Source of the DNA: Leptodontidium sp. MPI-SDFR-AT-0119
Lineage: Eukaryota; Ascomycota; Leotiomycetes; Helotiales; Leptodontidiaceae
Length of the DNA stretch: 64,000 nucleotides
Assembly (NCBI GenBank): GCA_020726505.1
Contig: JAHLEZ010000020.1
Location: 806,001 to 870,000, forward strand
Direction: 5' to 3'
This document shows positions 1-11,229 of the stretch, one piece after another (position 1 is the stretch's first letter; each line of letters opens with the position of its first letter). A program made the position numbers and the translations under genes. The notes beneath the pieces were generated by a model, which was not told the origin of the DNA, made no database searches, and worked only from the letters and a program-made list of their open reading frames with translations.

Positions 1-219
1 TTTTTGAAATTGAATAGCGAAGACTACATCTAGCAGTCCTCCTTTTGGCTAGTTGAGAAGCCTGAGCTTGTGCGCATTGCCTAGTGTGACATAGGCACCA
101 TGGCGACACCGTGGCCTCAAGTGACAGCATGGCCAAATGACATCCGCGAGCACGCTATATATCTCAGCGATTACCTCAGGAAAGCACTTGTCTGTATCGA
201 CTCCGCAGAAGATTAGCCC

Positions 220-1128
220 GTGCCGAAGCCGCTAGTCAAGACCATGATCGCGGCCATGAGCGTTCTCATTGCCAAGTTCCAGAATACCCCGGACGTCAGC
301 GCCGTCATGCAAGCCATCACAACCATCCAAAGTGACCTCAAAACAAAGGCAGAAACAGTACAATCCACGGCAATGAGAATCCAGCAGAATACTGTCACGC
401 ACCAGCAGATTGCCATACTGAGCCAGGAGACCAATTAGGCAGTGAAGGAAGCCGTCGAGACCAGAAGGACGACAACCGAACTCCTGCAGGAAACAAATGA
501 CATAGCTAAAGCGACGAACGACATTGCAAAGGCGATTCAGTCCACGCCGTCTCCCAAGGCTTCATATGCGTCGGTATTGAGTAGCAATGCCGCGCCTCTT
601 AGCAAGCCAATCACAATATCTACCAAGACATCATCATTCATTCAAGCGCAACGTGAGATCATCGTGAAGATTACAGACACATCCACTATCGAGAGCCTCC
701 GAGCCAAGAACTCCAGAAACTTACAGAACCACGTTGACCGAGCGATTGAACAGAGCAGGAACAAACACATTGAACGGATCCGCGTAGCATCAGCTAACCA
801 ACTAAAAAGCGGAGACCTTAGCATCAAGACGTCAAACAGAAACGATGCAGAGGCCTTAAAACAATTCGCAAACGACTGGATAAACCGGATTGGAAGAGGC
901 ACAAGCATACGGCTGCCGACATATGGAATTCTTGCGCACGGCATTAGGACCAGCTCAATGGACATGGAGAAGTTCGACGAGATCAAGGCCGAGCTCCTGC
1001 ACGACATCAGACCGTTTATACCCAACGCTGACATCAAATACATTGGATGGCTAATGGCTCAGAGCTGTCAGAAATGGAGCAGGCATCAAACGACAAGTGG
1101 ACTCAACGAGGTATCTCTGGAACGGTAA
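220..1128 (+). pseudogene. LINE (Tad1-like) ORF1 gag-like remnant
   Basis: One reading frame runs from 220 to 1128 and is broken by a single TAG at 436-438. The product starts with a coiled-coil-prone stretch rich in Q, T and A. It contains an SYASVLSS motif and continues into the conserved C-terminal half of fungal non-LTR retrotransposon ORF1 (gag-like, RNA-binding) proteins. Similar architecture is seen in the ORF1 at 26994-28226, which has SYAEVART. The LINE-like sequence appears to end near position 1055, after the residues IKYIGWL. From there the DNA belongs to the Copia-type element, so the last 24 codons are read-through. The missing zinc knuckle and ORF2 show this is a fragment. The family assignment is inference from motifs. 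Confidence 0.65.
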
Positions 1129-2150
1129 GAAACCATCGGTACATGCCAGACGACTCCAAATGCAACTATTGCTTCTTTCAGCTTATGAAATGCGACCGCA
1201 ATGCCATTGGCACACCCTGTACACGATGCAAACAAATCCGTACTCACTGCGTCGACCAAACCAAGGACACCCAGTCACTCATTCATCCCAAAGATCGCGA
1301 CCGACGTCGCCAGATACAAAGCACTGAGCGCACCGAACAGGTTCCTCCGTGTCGACACTGTTACGAGAAAGGCCATGCCTGCATTCGCAATGGCCCTGAA
1401 GGAACGCCCTGCAATCGCTGCAAGCATAGCTTTGTCGGTCAGGCTCCACATCGCTGTCACTTCGACCTCACCGGCGCTGATGCCCTGGACAAAACCAACA
1501 CCCGTGCTGGAGGGGAACGCTCCGTTACATACAATAAGAAATGCTCTCGTTGCGCAAAACAAAATCGTGCCTGCAATGGAAAGTACCCCTGCAATAACTG
1601 TACTACAGCCTCTACGGCGACATCCTGTATGAATGTTGTGGAAGCGAATGAGAAGCAAACTCTCGCAAAATGTAAACAATGCGAACACGACAGGAGATTT
1701 TGTAACGAGGAACGCCCGTGCAGTACTTGTATCAGACTCAAAACGAACTATCTATACATCGACCAGGAGGGCCTACTTACTCGATCTTACAAAGTCAACG
1801 GTGCTCCTATACTGACCAACCAGAAGCTTGATCTACTCAACGATAAAGACTCAAGCGATGATGAATGCCTAAGATGTGCAGCCAAAGGTATCAACTGCTC
1901 TGGAAGTCAACCTTGTTACCGCTGTGTTAAAGACCACCGCAATCCGGACGCCCACGTCTCTGCCTGTGACTGGCGACGCACAGCGGTCCTTTTAGAACGC
2001 TACATGGTCGAGCCCTACACTATAGACGAAGGACGTGTCATTCTGAAAGACAAGTATGCAGAAATTGTTGCTGCAGTGCGGGCCAGAGGAAGATTCACCA
2101 CTAAAGATGCTACCGGAACAGGAAACACAAGAAGACTAAAGCCACAGCCG
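1047..2150 (+). pseudogene. Copia-element ORF with five tandem Zn2Cys6-like clusters
   Basis: This cysteine-rich frame starts at 1047 and leads into the Copia reverse transcriptase after a frameshift near 2150. Five clusters are visible. The first is C-X2-C-X6-C-X8-C-X2-C-X6-C (CNYC...CTRC...), which fits the fungal Zn(II)2Cys6 binuclear cluster. The second to fifth begin CRHC, CSRC, CKQC and CLRC, each with X6 to the third Cys. The fourth lacks the sixth Cys and the fifth has a long last spacer. No integrase or protease domain is visible upstream, so the element is 5' incomplete or rearranged. A nucleic-acid-binding role for the clusters is inferred only. Alternatively a host Zn2Cys6 sequence was captured. 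Confidence 0.6.
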
Positions 2151-3771
2151 TTCGATCTACCCAGGCGTCTGATGCTGACTATGAAGATAATGAAACCCCC
2201 AAAATTGCCATGCTGGCCAACAGCGACCAACGACTCCCAGATCCCAAAACTTTTGCTGAAGCGACGAAGTCAGGCGAATCAGAGCTCTGGGAACAAGCTA
2301 TTGAAGAAGAGAAAACCAGCTTAGAAGAGAAACACACCTGGGATATCGTGACTATCCCCAAGGACGTCAAGCCGATCACATCGAGGTTTGTCTTTAAGCG
2401 AAAATACGGCCCAGATGGCCGAGTATCCAGGCACAAAGCCCGCCTCGTCGCTAGGGGGTTCCAACAGGAGGAGGGTATCGATTATGAAGAGACTTTCGCA
2501 GCGGTAGTCAAGCCCGCATCCTACCGTATCCTATTCGCTATAGCAGCAATCTACGGCTGGCTGATACACCAAGCAGACGTGAAGACAGCTTTCCTCAACA
2601 GCAGCCTCCCAAAGCCCGTCCACATGCGAGCCCCTACGGGTATCGACCTACAACGCGGTAGGTGTTTCTTAGTGCTCCGAGCGATCTATGGTCTGCGGCA
2701 ATCCCCTCGAGAATGGTACCAAAAATTCAAAGACACGATGCAAGGCTGGGGATGGCGTATTTACGACCCTGCGTCTTTATTGACGACAACACCAGACTTA
2801 TTCTTCAGCTGCACGTTGACGATATGACCGTCTTTGGCAGCAACTTGCAGGCCATCCTCAAATTTAAGGCCCAGCTTAGTGAAACCTTTCAAATCGCCGG
2901 CGAAGGCGAGTGCTCTTGGTATCTGGGCATGCATGTCGAGCAGAAACCTGGAGAAATACGCTTCCACCAAAAGCAGTATATCGATCAGACCCTGGCCAAG
3001 TACGGTTTCGAGAACATCACACCTGCTCACACACCGATGACTGGCAAACTGACAAAGCAAGACAATTATATCGCCGACCCCACTTTCCGGCAGGAATACC
3101 AATCTAAAGTAGGATCTCTCAACTTTGCAGCAAACCAAACCCGACCAGACATCTCCTTCGCAACAGGATACGTTGGCCGATATGCCTCGAACCCGAACCA
3201 GTCCCATATGGATGCAGTCAACCGCATCTTCGCGTATCTCAACAATGACCGTGCCGAAGGCATTCAATACTCCGGCAAACATGGTTTCGACCTGAAGGGT
3301 TTTGTAGACAGCTACTTCGCTGGATGTGAGGACTCACGTCGATCTACAACAGGGTGGGTTTTCACGCTCGCTGGTGGTCCTATCTCCTGAGCTTCCCAAC
3401 GACAGAAGACAGCGGCCACGTCCACATTAGACGCCGAGTACATCGCCGGAGCTGAAGCCGCAAAAGAAGCTGTCTGGATTCGAAACTTCATAAATGACTT
3501 ACGGATTCCAGGCCTTTATGTTAAGTCCGTTCCTCTTTATATCGACTGCAATTCAGCTCTCAGACTTACACACAACCCGGGATTCCATTCCAAGTCTAAA
3601 CACATCGACGTTAAGCATCATTTTATTCGTGAAAAAGTGGACGAAGGTACAATTAGCACAGAACGTGCGAACACAAAGGACAATCTGGCGGATATTCTCA
3701 CCAAAGCACTGCCCCGAGACACACACAAAGGCTTATTCACCCGTATGGGCCTGTCAGGGACGCAACCGTGA
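2150..3771 (+). pseudogene. Copia (Ty1) reverse transcriptase-RNase H remnant
   Basis: The reverse transcriptase (RVT_2 type) is clear: W-x-I-V-x-x-P, the FKRKYGPDGR block, ARLVARGFQQ, the DVKTAFLNS motif and the AIYGLRQSPREW motif. The catalytic pair is read as HVDDM near 2810-2826. The frame changes near 2765. The RNase H part has TLDAEYIAGAEAAKEAVW and the terminal KHIDVKHHFIREKV block. A TGA at 3388-3390 falls where Copia proteins usually have Trp (PIS-W-AS). The reading frame ends at 3771, three bases before the presumed LTR. Two frameshifts and one stop make the copy non-autonomous. Confidence 0.85.
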
Positions 3772-3773
3772 GG

Positions 3774-3983
3774 TGTGAGCGTTGGGGGGGGGGGGGGGTT
3801 TGGTCATGTGACGCCACTCCTCTCTGCCTACCAGGCTACCATACTGTAATGAGTCACACTCCTGTATATATAGTCCCAGTCCATTAGATAGTTGAAGGAA
3901 TCATCACTTCTTCTTCCGATCTCCAACTGAAACCCACCGTGCCGAGAAAATTGAGGTGTAAAATTAGTCGTCCTTCTTATACA
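3774..3983 (+). repeat. Putative 3' LTR of the Copia element
   Basis: It starts with TGTGAGCG directly behind the polyprotein stop, has a run of about 15 G, then a TATATATA box at 3865-3872 and a pyrimidine-rich tract. It could end at ACACA near 3983, giving the TG...CA ends expected of an LTR of about 210 bp. The 5' LTR is not in the window, so the boundaries are inferred. Confidence 0.4.
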
Positions 3984-5234
3984 CAGGGGCAATACTCGAA
4001 TAAGTTAGTAGAAGGACGGAGGCCAGCAGTACAGTATCTCATAAACATCCCTCCATTTCCCTGGGTTTCCCGCCTTTCGTTATCAAGAGGAACTCTATCT
4101 CGACCACCCATTCATATTCCCGAGCGACTTTTCAAGTTCCTCTCCGTGTATCCCCTGGGGAGCCTCCCAGCTATCGTCATAGCATGTCACCCTCTTAGCA
4201 TACAAAGGGCAGAGCAGATTTTGGTGTTGTGTTAGAGGGAGCAGTGTGGCAAAACTCCAGATATCCCAGTTGATGTGAAGGTAGGCACCGTGTTACCGAG
4301 AGTGGAGAGTCGGCCACGGGGTTGACCACTGACTGGAATGCAGGCGCAACAACGGATATAGTATTTGTAGATTTAGCAAAGTTGACCCACTCATTAGAAG
4401 CGCCCACACAAACACACTCCGTACTCTCAAAAACTTCTCATCTTGTTTTGTGCTCTGTTCACCCCAGAGAAAACGGTTGGTCGTATCCGCGTTCCCCCTT
4501 GGGCAGCTTTACCAAATCCAAGGAACCAACACCCACTTCACCCTAGCGCAATACACCTTCCAACCTTCCCCATTGTTGGTTCAACCGGGTAAGGTAACAA
4601 ACGCGCGTAGTAAATTCAGGTAAAAGCAGGTAAATTCAAGTAAGTTCAAGTAAGATCAAGTAAATGCAGGAACAGGTGAGGGTCTCGTAGATCAATTGAT
4701 CGATTCAGTGGGTTGTTTTCTGTGTTTTCTTTCTATAAGAGAGGACTAGCTACGATATATATATGAGGTCCATACACCAAGGCCCTGAGGGGTTTCAAGA
4801 GAGTCATGGTGATGGAAACACGTGATAATACCGACACCCATACTTTGCCCTACAGCTTTCCTCACTCCTCACAATCCGATGTAGCAGTAGTACAGTCATA
4901 AATACAGCATAGAACCACGGCAACACGTTTCCAAACCCACACGTCATGCACATACAATACGCCATGACCAAATCACCGAGATAATTTGCGTGACGGGAGA
5001 TGCCCCACCATCCTAGAGACTATGGTGAGCTGATTTATACGAATGGAAGAAGTAGAAGAAAGGAAGAGGGGGTGCACAGCGAAAGAAGGCCAGCTTGCTC
5101 GTGATAGAAAGGAGGAAGGAGAAGACGAACCAGAACATAAGAGCAAGCTCTCTCTCTCCTTTCCATCAGCCGTGACATACTTCAGTTATACCTTCCCTTT
5201 TAGGAAATACTTACTAACTGACTACTTTTACAGA
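3984..5234. other. Gene-poor stretch with a short minisatellite
   Basis: No convincing gene was seen. Positions 4610-4672 hold about six imperfect copies of a 10-11 bp unit of the type GTAAATTCAG. The rest contains only short frames without recognisable motifs. Confidence 0.5.
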
Positions 5235-6060
5235 ATACCTACTTTCCTCCTGATATTAGCGAGGCTAAGCAAGCTCGTGGGTTAGTTGGTACTACCCAAG
5301 AGCTTAATTACAAGGTTAAAAAGGTTATTAAGGTTGTAATTCCCGGGAAAAAAAATAGAGTCAAAGAGACTATAATCGAAGAGACTCCAAAGGGGATAAA
5401 GCAGATTCTTGCAGAGAGAGAGTGCCTACCTACCGGTAAGTAACTCTTTATTAGTTACTGAAAAATATATTAATAATTTATAGGTAAAAAGCTTCCAATC
5501 GCTAAGTGTACCGGGGAAGCTAAAAAGAAGTGTAATAACCTTCTCTCTTGGCCTCCAACTAAGAAGGCTACTTGTTGCTTAGCACGAATATTAGCTAATC
5601 ACAAGGACTTCTTTGAGCAAAAGTCAGCTCTTGAAGAGAAGCTATTAGCTAGAGGACATAAGTGTCTCTTTTTACCGAAGTTTCACTGTGAGCTAAACCC
5701 AATTGAGATGTATTGGGCCTTTTGTAAGAACCTATATCGACAGGTTTGGAAGACTAACTTTGACGACGTACGTATCACTTTCTACTTACCCTTTTGGCTT
5801 TATTTACTTACTTACTCGCTTACTTTTTAGGCTCGACAAGCTGCCTTTAAAGCTCTTGATTCTTGTCCTCTTGATACGTTACGAAGGTATATTAATAGAA
5901 CTTCACGCTTTATGGATGCTTACCGAAAAGGGCTTAGCGTAAAGCAAGCAGCTTGGTGTGTTAAGAAGCAAAGCGGCCATAGAACTATATCGGAGATATG
6001 GATGAAGGAGTTTGATATAGTACCAGAGGGTAACCCCTTAGAAATAGATCACTTGGCTTG
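5235..6060 (+). pseudogene. 5'-truncated DDE transposase remnant with two introns
   Basis: A coding stretch of about 235 codons can be followed from 5235 to the stop near 6060 if two canonical introns are removed: GTAAGT...TAG at 5436-5483 and GTACGT...TAG at 5768-5830. The product contains FLPKFHCELNPIEMYW. This fits the last acidic position of IS630/Tc1-mariner type DDE transposases (D-x-N-P-I-E). It is followed by a conserved SCPLDTLRRYINR and FMDAYRKGL block known from fungal transposase-like families. The upstream catalytic Asp region is missing. The superfamily assignment is inferred from the NPIE motif. The remnant could also be a domesticated relative, but the missing 5' half argues for a dead copy. 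Confidence 0.6.
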
Positions 6061-6817
6061 ATTGGTTGGATTTGGTATTTAATTACTAGCGCGGTAGCTA
6101 GCTCAGTAGTTATAAAAGTGCTTTATTTAGAGTCCTCTCCTTGAGAGTCTAATATCTCTCTCTCTGATTCAGTCTTAGAACCTTTACTTAAATCCACTTT
6201 AAAGGTTATAACTCTTCTAGCCTATTGACATAATTGAGCTAATGACTAAGTATTAGAAGTTATAAAGTTACTCTATTCATATAAAAAATAAAAAATATAG
6301 TTATATAAGTGATATTTTATATTAAATATTAAATTAATAACTTTTTATTTTTAAGTTAGAGTTAGAAAATAAAAATATTAAAGTAGGGTACATTATATTA
6401 ATATATTTTTAGTTTTTTTTTAATGAAAAGCTGTATTTGAATTAATAACAAATATAGAGCAAAAGAGTTTTTAAAAACCTATATTAAAAAATAAAAAAAT
6501 GTCTAAATATTTTGATCACTTTCTTTTATGCCAAGCCCTTAATAACTAAGTCACCCTAAGCCCAATCGGGATAAAAGTGGGTTCATTCGAACGCTAGCAA
6601 TAACGTGCAAAATATAGGTTAAACAGATATATTATAATACTTAATCTGTTTTTTTACCGTGTTTGAGCGGGACGGACTGTAGTAAGTATCTTAGGACGTA
6701 GAACGTTCGATATGAAGCTCCTCAGATGCAACTGCGCATAAGTATTGAACTGTAACAATTCGCGAGAAAAACTAAAGTATCTGAGAAATTACAAGCTTTT
6801 CTGCTTTACGCTCCTCG
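6061..6817. other. AT-rich, gene-free tract
   Basis: Positions about 6230-6520 are strongly AT-rich, with long A/T runs and no coding potential. Such tracts fit transposon decay. The stretch may contain the 3' end of the transposase remnant just upstream. Confidence 0.5.
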
Positions 6818-8519
6818 TCATACTTGGGCTACTCTAAGCGGCGTCATGTTGCTCTTGTTATCTCTGAGTCCTACCCTTGTTTCATCATCGTCGCTGAGCA
6901 ATTCAATACCATTCTCATTTCGCAACTTGCTCGATGCCTTCAAACTCAACCTTCGGCTCCAACTCGGGCTCTTCATATCGCTACCTCTGCTCTCGCTTAC
7001 TTCCGTAACTGGGAATATGACCGGCAGATATTTGACGAGCAACGGTCGAATGCACACAAGGCTAGCACAGATGACTGCCATGAATGTTTCCAGGATGCTC
7101 CAGATAACAATATCAACATTCGCCCCTATCAAGTAGTAAGCATCCCAGAATAACTAGTAAGAAGAATCAGAATAGGAACTACTTACATGTTAAATCAACA
7201 GAGTTGCTGTAAGAGATGATATACTTGAGCCGAACCATACTAGTGATGCAGGCGCTGGGATTGGAACGTTAGTACACCCCCCAGATACAAATCAGGTCAA
7301 ATGAAGAGCTTACAAAGATCCAAGAGCAAACATGAAGAACAGTACAATCCTCTTCCTCAAATCCAGTTTCAGGCTTCTCAGCTCGGAAATGGGGAGTAAC
7401 ATAATAATAAAATCCTCAACAATGCTGAATCCAGCGCCGGCGTAGATAAGCGTTTGAAGATTGATGCACTTTGCGTCGATGGTTGTATCCCAGACCGCTT
7501 TGACGGGTACACATTGGAAGGCATCCGCCACGAGGAATGCGAAAGTGTGACAGAACGCCCATCCCATAACAATCTTCGTGTATAGGTGGAATCGGGGATT
7601 GACAAAAATGCGGAGATACAGGAATAGGATGGAGATTTTGGCTAGATTCTGCACCACAACATATAAGAGTTGGGACACGTAGTAGAGCTGCTTCTGGTCA
7701 GCGTGAGTCAAGAACGGGTTGTCTCCAAGTCAAACCTTCCGGAGCAGAGTGACATTCTGAGGTAGAACATCCCAGAAGTGCTTTCCGAAGCCACGTTGCG
7801 CATCTAAATATGTTAGTGTTTTCAAGGAGGCTTTCGTGGCTGTGGAGTATAATCATACTTAGGATTGGAATAACAACCATTGGAACCATGAGCACCTGTT
7901 GGACTCCATTAGTATCTGTGGAAGCAGGATCACTTCCTCATGTTGTACTGACCGCTGCGATTCCAATCATCCAATCGTCCCACCAAATTCTGTGAGTCAC
8001 TATACTCCGAGACAGAAATCTCAGGAGTACGACTGGGAAAGTAACACTTGCGATGATTATGACATCGCGTATAATTTCCGTACTTCGTGATGGTTGCGAA
8101 ACTCCCTCGCAGATCTCATTTTGGGCGATAGTCGTAGAGACTTGTTTTTTTCTCTCTTTTAGTTTTGATGCCCGCCGGAATACATAGATGATATGAAGTA
8201 AAGTCTCGAGGACATACCGACTTGGTCTGTGAAGTTACAAGATCCCAACACGCAGGTTGCGAGTTCTTCCTGCAGCGTCGTGTTCGTGCACAGACAATTG
8301 GGAAGGTCCGTCAACGGGCATCGCGCAGGTCCCAAACTTTCAAACTGCATAGTTGCTACAGATGTCATTAATGGATGTGCACCCACAAAAGAAGAGAGGT
8401 CTTACAGTGCATTTGGGGATTTTAACAAGCACATGCGAAAGGTCAACCTGAGCGCGAGTCAGGTCGAGCAGCGTCGCAAGAAATATGAAGATGTGCAAGC
8501 CTCGCATAGTGAGGTTCAT
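6818..8519 (-). CDS. CFEM-domain, rhodopsin-domain (Pth11-like) membrane protein
   Basis: Eight exons join to 430 codons (429 aa) with phases that close exactly: 8519-8406, 8344-8218, 8140-7953, 7895-7859, 7803-7736, 7693-7314, 7254-7187 and 7125-6818. Residues 5-24 form a signal peptide (MRGLHIFIFLATLLDLTRAQ). A CFEM domain follows, with LPNCLCTN and CVLGSCNFTDQ. Seven cysteines are visible instead of the usual eight. After NEICEGV come about seven membrane segments of the fungal rhodopsin-domain type, with RIWWDDWMIG, the AKISILFLYLRIF block and TWANVDIVIWS. The C-terminal tail is hydrophilic and cytoplasmic. Proteins of this build include Pth11-type surface receptors; a sensing role here is inference. 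The start at 8519 was chosen as the first Met near the signal peptide, but 8537 or 8507 are possible. Confidence 0.88.
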
Positions 8520-8870
8520 GACAGGAAAGCTACACAAAAGACACCTTCAACCAGATGGCGGAGGACATGAGATGTACTTGCCACCCACCCCCGTACCTGG
8601 GAACACAGTTGTCAAGATCTGCTCAACGCGAACGCACTGACCGTCGAACGCCCAATGTCTCACCTCGATATCTTTCATGTCCCAGGATATCAGGGGTGCT
8701 TGAGAACAGCGCCACTTTCATTGGGTAGAACAGGTACCGCTGCGACGGTACTTCGAAGTAGTTTTCATGTGGAGGTAGAACAGGCGGCCAACACTCCACA
8801 ACCGTAAATCCCATCTCATTCTCTCACCCCGACTAACCCCCAACACCCCTCGTATCCCCAGCAGGTCTCG

Positions 8871-9117
8871 CTTCAGTCGCCGACGATAGGACATTGAACA
8901 CTTGGAGGAATGATCTTCAAGTTCACTTGCTACTAACCACACACGAGACCTCGTTTGATCAAGGCAATTACCGAAAGTGGAAGATACTGGAAGAGGCATT
9001 TCTGTACGGGCTTCAGGAGGTCATGGAAACACTGAACGAAGTGGATTATGTAATATTTTACCAGGGCCCTTTAGGTTTAGAACCGGGCGAATAAACTTCA
9101 TCATCATCATCATGAGA
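8871..9117 (+). mobile_element. 5'-truncated LINE tail with (CAT)n end
   Basis: The sequence resembles the 3' ends at 13500-13749 and 13860-14105. It shares the succession GAYAGGAYRTTGAACACTTGG, a CTTCAAG segment and an ACGAGA segment, then ends in a (CAT)n run at about 9099-9114. It is non-coding and lies between the two host genes on the minus strand. The copy is diverged, so its start is approximate. Confidence 0.5.
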
Positions 9118-9167
9118 TGCTGCGAGGAAGGACGCCCACTTCATGCCAACATTGGTTTGAAAAGAGC

Positions 9168-11229
9168 TCAGAAGACATGTGATTTAAGATCGCCGGAACA
9201 GTGCCCCGAAGCAAGAATAACTCTCGCGCCCGCCTTCCCCAAAATGCCTCGTTGCTGGCGTTTCGGACTATGGGCGTGTCCCTTCATCCTATTCCAGAAG
9301 CCCAATGTTGCAGGTGGTCTCCCAGCGTTGGCCTTCTCATCCGCAGGTAAAGTAGCGTCGTTCTGAGCCAGCTCTGTCCAGCTGCCCGTTTCCCCTAGTG
9401 TGACTGGTATGCCGCCTCCTTGGGGCCGGTTATATGATGCTTGATAGGATGGTGGTGTGGACAGAGGGGCTGAGAAATTGGGTGTTTGGTAATTGGCTTG
9501 CTCGTTTGATCGATGATTAGTGTTTTGAGAAAATGGCTGCGGTCGCTGTTGCGCGCCGTTAGGCATGGGTGGGAGTTGGGATGGGATTGGTAGTGATCCT
9601 GAGGTTGAAGATGCTGAAGAGGCTTGGGCCGCTTGGCGCTCTGATGGTGGTGATCCTCTGCGACGAACGCTGATGGTGTTCGAGGAGGCTTCGTGGGATG
9701 TCGATCGTTGGCATGCGTAAGCGGGCATCGCTTCCAGACTATCCTTGTATCTGGTAGGACGATTAGTCTCAGGGTGGGGTGTGGTTGATGAAGGTCGGGA
9801 GCATACCTATCATATGCCGACTTCTCGTAATTGTATGGCTCGAACTGGGTCTCGATCATCTTGAACAGTTCATACTCCCTGATTTCCTTGTCTGTTGCAT
9901 TGTCCTTCAGCCGTCGTGGTCTTTGTCGACGAGCCAGGACTTCTAGTGGTGTTTCTTCCAAAAGCAGTTCCTCGAGATCGTATGTGGGGTCAAAGTTTGT
10001 CTTCAGACTTGATGGTACAAAGACTGGTTCGATTTCCTTCCTCTCTAAAGCGTCGAAATCTATTGATCTGAAGAATGGGTTATCTGTGAAGCTATGGAAG
10101 CCCGCAGAACCCATTCTCTTTGTCGGGTTTTCGTCAAGCGCGGAACTGATGGCTCCCAAACATGGCAGGGAGACGGGTGGCGAAGTTACTGGGAAAGCTG
10201 GATTGACTTTGGTGACCTGTCCTGCCAGGGTAGTCTGAGTGCTACCTTCGAACGGTCTCTGACGTATGGGTTAGCACTGATTTTGAAGAAGATACATACT
10301 GCTAACCTTGTTGTATATGCACTCATACAATAGAACACCCAGTGACCACCAATCCGCTCCTGGACCATATCCGGTTCCTTTGTAAACTTCTGGAGCGAGA
10401 TATGCGAGGGTCCCAGACTTTCCTGTAAGGGGCTTTCCCGGAGTGAGGCCTGATGCAAGATTCTGTTGGAGTCAGTTAAATTCCTGCAGAAACAATGTGG
10501 AGTGCTGACGAAGTCTGCCAGATGAATATGGCCCTCGTAATCCAGCAGAACATTATCAGGCTTCACATCCCGGTGTACGATACCCTGCTTATGGATATAT
10601 TTCAAAGCACAACCCAATTCTGCGACCCAAAATTGAACAGCCTCTTCCGTGAAGGTCTTTCTCGAGATATGAAATCGCAAATCGCCTCCATCCATCAAAT
10701 CCACCACGAGATACCTGTGCATTATTCATCAGTTAGATATCAAACCCAATTCCATGGGTATGGTTACATGTGATTAATGTCCTGGAAGCTGTATCTCAAG
10801 TTACATATGAATGGATGGTTGAAATGTTCCAGCATTCGCCGCTCTCGTATTATGTTACACAAGCTTCCTGATCGGACAACTTATCATTCAGGTGTCAGCG
10901 GCTGTTGGTTATACAAGATATGGGGGACCCACTTTCATCCTTCCGGATGTACTTCAAAGCGAACGTCAACCCGGTATCCTTTTTCTTGACAATGCGCACC
11001 TTTCCAAATGCACCCTTCCCCACGACTCGCAGTATTCGGAACTGACTGAGGTTCACTTAGAGAGGACGAGAACGTTAGCAGACAGACTTGATTGGACGTA
11101 GATAAATGAGGGCACTGGTAGCGTTCGATGGACGTTGAAGGCAGACTGTCTCGTTGGTTACTACTGATATCACCAGACGTGCATACCTTCATTTGTGAAG
11201 ATAACTGGCTTCCCTTGGTTATTTCCCAT
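9168..11229 (-). CDS. AGC/YANK (STK32-like) serine/threonine protein kinase
   Basis: Seven exons give 558 codons with consistent phases: 11229-11187, 11055-10933, 10879-10768, 10714-10510, 10462-10307, 10258-9807 and 9750-9168. The start MGNNQGKP carries an N-terminal Gly suited to myristoylation. The glycine loop GKGAFGKV is at residues 27-34 and the ATP-binding Lys is K49 in [13 protein letters not shown] starts at H140. The activation segment begins DFN (160-162) instead of DFG, as in YANK kinases. APE and DWWSLGV follow. After the kinase domain a conserved YANK-type extension ([38 protein letters not shown] in parts) leads to a disordered tail rich in S, P and Q. It transfers phosphate from ATP to Ser/Thr; its targets are unknown. 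All splice sites are canonical and the gene looks intact. Confidence 0.92.

Noticed and set aside
3784..3800. Poly-G run as a telomere-like or regulatory signal
   Set aside because: It is a single homopolymer run inside the presumed LTR, without telomere-type repeats.
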